DNA from: VFKU01 sp964620045
GTDB taxonomy: Bacteria > Hydrogenedentota > Hydrogenedentia > Hydrogenedentales > GCA-2746185
Assembly (NCBI GenBank): GCA_964620045.1
Contig: CAZUJL010000023.1
Span: forward strand, 7,780 to 71,779
Direction of reading: 5' to 3'
Length of the DNA stretch: 64,000 nt
Made by a program: the position numbers and the translations under genes. A model generated the notes under the pieces. It saw nothing but the letters and a program-made list of their open reading frames with translations. It had not been told where the DNA came from and did not search any database. Positions 60,683 to 64,000 of this stretch are shown in pieces; the stretch's first letter is position 1; each line of letters opens with the position of its first letter.

Positions 60683-61054
60683 TCAACGATACGCTTTTTC
60701 CTTCTCCCGCTTCGACTCGCACTCGACGCAGCGTTTCGCCGCCGGAAACACCTCCAGGCGCTTCTTCGGGATTTCCTTGCTGCAATCGGTGCACTTGCCG
60801 TAGTTGCCCTCGTCGATCCGCATGAGCGCGTCGTTCACTTCGCGCAACATCAGGGATTCGCCGCTGGCCAGGCGCATGGCGGTCTCGCGGTCATTCGTAT
60901 CTGTCCCGGCTTCGGCAAAGCTCGTTAGATCCATCGCCGCTTCGCCGTTCGCCGCTTCCATCGAATCTTTGCCAATCCGGCGAATACCTTCGAGCAAATG
61001 ATCGCTCTCCGCCAGAAGCAGTTTCTTGAATTTTTGCATTTCGCGCTTCGTCAT
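60683..61054 (-). CDS. DksA/TraR-type C4 zinc-finger protein
   Basis: A 123-residue protein from the ATG at 61054. KREMQKFKKLLLAESDHLL begins a helical coiled-coil; the C-terminal zinc finger is CTDCSKEI...RCVECESKREKEKAYR (C4). DksA-family proteins bind in the RNA polymerase secondary channel. The DKA motif at the coiled-coil tip of DksA is not obvious; here DLTSFAEAGTDTNDRE occupies that position, so the effect on polymerase is uncertain. First gene of the operon with lspA and lgt. Confidence 0.88.
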   Translation of the reverse strand: MTKREMQKFKKLLLAESDHLLEGIRRIGKDSMEAANGEAAMDLTSFAEAGTDTNDRETAMRLASGESLMLREVNDALMRIDEGNYGKCTDCSKEIPKKRLEVFPAAKRCVECESKREKEKAYR

Positions 61055-61201
61055 CGAATCTAATACTCCCCTGCTGGAACGAACAATCAACACCGCGCGG
61101 GGTACTTTCTTTCCCATGCCCCGAAAACTCAGCAGCCGCGCGCCGCTTTTTATGGGAAAACAGCGTAACCCATGTCGCCAAAGCCACTTATAAAGTCGCA
61201 A

Positions 61202-61230
61202 ACATTAACATGGTGCGGAAGGTGTGTCAA
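61202..61230 (-). promoter_or_regulatory. Candidate promoter of the DksA-like/lspA/lgt operon
   Basis: TTGACA (61225-61230) and TAATGT (61202-61207) on the minus strand, 17 bases apart. The -35 is perfect and the -10 weak. A leader of about 140 nt would follow. Confidence 0.45.
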
Positions 61231-61378
61231 GCAACGCCGACCCGTGTATCCGTCTTTTGACGCAACCTGTTCTCTGACAACGATATGGATGTCCCGGTGC
61301 GGCTCGGTTGTTACAATAAACATCGAATCGACGACCTGCGGATCATTTCCGCCGACCAGACGACAGGAGTACCTTTCA

Positions 61379-61621
61379 ATGACCGATAAGCCCCGTCAAC
61401 GACCTGTGGTCGCCGTGCATTACTGCGCGGACAACAACGAAGCCGATGTCATCATCGCTTTACTTCGCGACCGCGGCATCGAGGCCTTTACAAATGCGCC
61501 GATCGCGCACGACGTGTTACCTGTGTCGGCCGGGCAACTGGGCGAGGTCCAGATTTATGTGGACCAAAAGAATGCAGAAGAGGCGATCGCGATTATCGAC
61601 GAAGCCAAAACGGAGGATTAG
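61379..61621 (+). CDS. DUF2007-type small protein
   Basis: An 80-residue protein, start ATG at 61379 with AGGAG nine bases upstream. VVAVHYCADNNEADVIIALLRDRGIEAF, then VSAGQLGEVQIYVDQKNAEEAIAIIDEA, match the DUF2007 (putative signal transducing) family, which folds as a small ferredoxin-like unit. Function unknown; possibly a regulatory or ligand-binding domain. Convergent with tex, six bases apart. Confidence 0.85.
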   Translation: MTDKPRQRPVVAVHYCADNNEADVIIALLRDRGIEAFTNAPIAHDVLPVSAGQLGEVQIYVDQKNAEEAIAIIDEAKTED

Positions 61622-61627
61622 CGCTTT

Positions 61628-64000
61628 TTAGCGGCTGATGTTCAGGCTGTCGCGCAACGCGGCGAGCTGATCGGCCAGCAAGGTATTCAACGGCGACTGC
61701 GGTTCGGCATTCGCCTTCCCCGCCTTCTCGTCCGCGTGGTGCGGACGACGCTGCTTCTTGTCGCGTGATCCGCGATCGGCACGGTCGCCACGATCGCGGC
61801 GCTGCTCATCGCGGCCTTCGTTTCGGCGACCACCATCGTTGCCCCGGCCGCGATCGTCACGCCGCGGCGGGCGTTCGCCCGCATTCGCCGCCGCAGGACG
61901 CGCGGACCGCGGCTGATGGGCGCGTTGGGGACGGCCATCCTGTTGCGGACGCGCCTGTTGCTGTGCGCCAGCTTCGGGACGTCCCTGCGGACGCGGACGC
62001 CGCGCGGGCGGCTCTTTTTCCAGCGCCTTCATCGAGAACGAAATGCGCACAGGGTCTTTTTCGACACCGATCACCTTCACGCGCACGCTCTCGCCGACGT
62101 GCACCACGCGGCGCGGATCGCGCACATAGCGGTGGCTCAATTCTGACAAGTGCACGAGACCGTCCTGACCGATGCCGACGTCCACGAACGCGCCGAAGTC
62201 GGTCACGTTTGTCACCATGCCTTCGAGTTCCTGGCCGACGCTGAGGTCTTCGATTGTGCGAACTTTCTCATCGAACTTCGCGGGACGGAACCGGCGCCGC
62301 GGATCGCGGCCGGGCCGCGCGAGTTCTTTTAAAATATCCTTCACCGCGACGACGCCCACGGTATCGCACGCACAGCCTTCCGGCTGTACTTTCTCCAGCG
62401 CCGCGACGTTGCCGACCAATTCCGGCACGCTGACGCCTGCCGCCGCAGCAATCTTGCCGACGGTCTCGTAGGCCTCCGGGTGCACGCTGGTGGCATCGAG
62501 CGGATTTGTTCCATCGGAAATGCGCAGGAATCCGGCGCATTGTTCAAACGTTTTCGGGCCGATTCCCGCGATTTCGGCGAGTTCTTCGCGCGATTTGAAG
62601 CTGCCTTTTTGCCGGCGCGCTTCGACGATATTTTGCGCGGTGCCGTATTGGATGCCGGCGACATATCGCAGCAGCGACGCCGGCGCGCTGTTCACATCCA
62701 CGCCCACCTGGCTCACGCACTGCGTCACGGTTTGGTGCAGGCCTTCGCGCAGGCGTTTCTGGTTCACGTCGTGCTGGTATTGGCCGACCCCGATGCTGCG
62801 CGGGTCGATCTTTACGAGTTCCCACAACGGATCTTGCAGGCGTCGCGCGATGGAGACCGCGCCGCGCAGGCTTACATCGAGATCTGGATTTTCTTCGCAC
62901 GCCAGCGCGGACGCGCCGTGCGCCGTCGTGCCGGCTTCATTCACCAGCGCCACAAACGGCGCGTTCTCGGTGAACAGTGGTAGCGCCTCGCGCACAAAGG
63001 CCAGGGCCTCGCGTCCGCCGGACCCATTCCCCACCGCGATCGCCTGCACGTTGTGCAGTTTCGCCAGCGAGATCAGTGTCTCTTTCGCGTCTTTGCGCTT
63101 ATCGTCGCCTTGATCCGGATGCACTGTGGCGTTTCCAACGAAGTCGCCCTTCGCATTTACGGCCGCGAGCTTCCACCCCGCCTTTTGCGTCGGGTCGATG
63201 CCGATCACGGGCATTCGTCCGGCCGGCGGCGCCATTAATAGACTCTTCACGTTCTCGCGGAACACGCGGATTGCGCTTTCGTCCGCGCGCGTGCGTGCTT
63301 CGGCCATCGCTTCGCTTTCGATTGCCGGGCGCAGCAGGCGGTCATAGGCTTCGTTCACAATCCGGCGCAGCATCGCGGCGCCCGGTGTGTCTTCGCCACG
63401 CATGAACAGCGCGGCAATCTCGTTCTTTGCCGCTTCGTCGTCCAGCGCGAGCTCGATGCGCAGCGCGCCTTCGCGATTGCCGCGCAGAATGGCGAGCAGA
63501 CGATGCGCGGGCACTTTCTGCAACGGCTCGCTGTAGTCGTAGAACGCGGTGTACTTCGTCTTCTGACCGTCGGAGGCCTTCGTCGAATGCGCTTTCAGTT
63601 GGCCTTGTTCCAAGAGCCGCTTGCGCAACACGCCGCGCGCGCCGGCATCTTCCGAAATGCGTTCCGCGAGAATATCGTCCGCGCCTTGCAGCGCATCCGT
63701 CGGCGAAGTCACGCCCTTGGCCGGGTCGACGTATCGTGCGGCTTCTTCATCAAGCGAACCGGCGGCCTGCGACCAGATGAACTCCGACAGTGGCGCGAGT
63801 CCCTTCGCCACGGCCATCGCGGCGCGCGTATTCCGCTTGCGTTTGAACGGCAGATATAAATCTTCGAGCGCGTCTTTGTCCGTGCAGCCCTCGATGGCCG
63901 CGCGCAGGGGGTCCGTGAGCTTGCCGAGTTTCTCGATATTTTGCAGGGCCGCGCGCCGGCGTTGTTCGAGCGCGATGAAGTAGTGGTTCTGCTGCTCGAT
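61628..64000 (-). CDS. tex: Tex-family RNA-binding transcriptional accessory protein, 5' end cut by window edge
   Basis: 790 residues are visible and the frame is open to position 64000, where LEDLYLPFKRKRNTRAAM of the N-terminal region follows. Domains in order: Tex N-terminal helices, YqgF-like domain (VIGIDPTQKAGWKLAAVN), HhH domain (VDVNSAPASLLRYVAGI, IAGIGPKTFEQCAGFLRI), a second HhH-like part, and an S1 domain (GQELEGMVTNVTDFGAFVDVGIGQDGLVHLSELS). A long Arg/Asp/Gly-rich RGG-like tail (about 100 residues) follows, which is unusual in length. Tex binds nucleic acids during transcription. The GTG or ATG start lies beyond the edge. Confidence 0.95.
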   Translation of the reverse strand: MEQQNHYFIALEQRRRAALQNIEKLGKLTDPLRAAIEGCTDKDALEDLYLPFKRKRNTRAAMAVAKGLAPLSEFIWSQAAGSLDEEAARYVDPAKGVTSPTDALQGADDILAERISEDAGARGVLRKRLLEQGQLKAHSTKASDGQKTKYTAFYDYSEPLQKVPAHRLLAILRGNREGALRIELALDDEAAKNEIAALFMRGEDTPGAAMLRRIVNEAYDRLLRPAIESEAMAEARTRADESAIRVFRENVKSLLMAPPAGRMPVIGIDPTQKAGWKLAAVNAKGDFVGNATVHPDQGDDKRKDAKETLISLAKLHNVQAIAVGNGSGGREALAFVREALPLFTENAPFVALVNEAGTTAHGASALACEENPDLDVSLRGAVSIARRLQDPLWELVKIDPRSIGVGQYQHDVNQKRLREGLHQTVTQCVSQVGVDVNSAPASLLRYVAGIQYGTAQNIVEARRQKGSFKSREELAEIAGIGPKTFEQCAGFLRISDGTNPLDATSVHPEAYETVGKIAAAAGVSVPELVGNVAALEKVQPEGCACDTVGVVAVKDILKELARPGRDPRRRFRPAKFDEKVRTIEDLSVGQELEGMVTNVTDFGAFVDVGIGQDGLVHLSELSHRYVRDPRRVVHVGESVRVKVIGVEKDPVRISFSMKALEKEPPARRPRPQGRPEAGAQQQARPQQDGRPQRAHQPRSARPAAANAGERPPRRDDRGRGNDGGRRNEGRDEQRRDRGDRADRGSRDKKQRRPHHADEKAGKANAEPQSPLNTLLADQLAALRDSLNISR

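Overview
The window is GC-rich and gene-dense. It looks like one chromosome segment of an environmental Gram-negative-type bacterium of the Planctomycetota / Hydrogenedentota kind. The arguments are a planctomycete-type cytochrome lipoprotein (PSCyt1/DUF1587/DUF1592/DUF1588), large secreted proteases with jelly-roll-like modules, a stand-alone bactofilin, lipoproteins together with lspA and lgt, and GC-rich hairpin repeats between genes. The phylum is an inference; no rRNA gene is present.

Layout. 1-9300: planctomycete cytochrome lipoprotein (cut at the left edge), a secreted unknown, a TRIC-type membrane protein, tRNA-Gly(CCC) with a good promoter, an M6 metalloprotease, a DUF1460 protein, then two orphan genes in a less GC-rich patch with an imperfect tandem repeat. 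9360-10630: a MazEF-like toxin-antitoxin pair between two direct copies of a ~100 bp hairpin repeat, followed by an inverted-repeat element. 10634-13217: Tat-exported FAD oxidoreductase with an EthD gene and a small proline-rich membrane protein. 13355-21536: recA overlapping a large AsmA-like envelope gene, a zinc-ribbon/acidic protein, a SPOR protein, convergent rlmN with a LolA-like lipoprotein, and rpmB.

21542-30425 (minus strand): an S8 protease with a C-terminal sorting-like tail, bactofilin, zinc metallopeptidase, FlgT-like exported protein, and a tightly overlapping set of glycosyltransferase 2, ATP-grasp, SDR epimerase and methyltransferase that looks like a surface-glycan or glycolipid pathway. 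30613-34894 (plus): lipA, a free-standing lipoyl domain, hom, thrC and a HAD phosphatase. 34965-43922: two Cys-rich secreted proteins, lipB, membrane protein, YceI, ROK kinase plus secreted sialidase-like protein, TPR lipoprotein, hflX and a xylose-isomerase-like barrel protein.

43923-44572 is intergenic and holds the most interesting element: a predicted ~186 nt minus-strand small RNA with a consensus-like promoter, five hairpins, C-rich loops and its own intrinsic terminator. 44573-48071: carbohydrate ABC transporter (binding lipoprotein and two permeases, no ATPase) led by a thioesterase. 48166-51797: aminotransferase, polyprenyl synthetase, ParDE-like pair, nitroreductase. 51831-55912: reprolysin-like metalloprotease sharing its whole C-terminal architecture with the M6 protease, then ECF sigma / anti-sigma / exported protein. 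55905-64000: metallophosphoesterase, GNAT, a V4R-type sigma54-activator homologue with a broken Walker B, lgt, lspA, a DksA-like zinc-finger protein, a DUF2007 protein and tex (cut at the right edge).

The assignments rest on reading translated sequence and motifs by eye; no database search or folding program was run. Start codons were chosen from signal peptides, Shine-Dalgarno sequences and overlaps, and are the least certain part of the coordinates.
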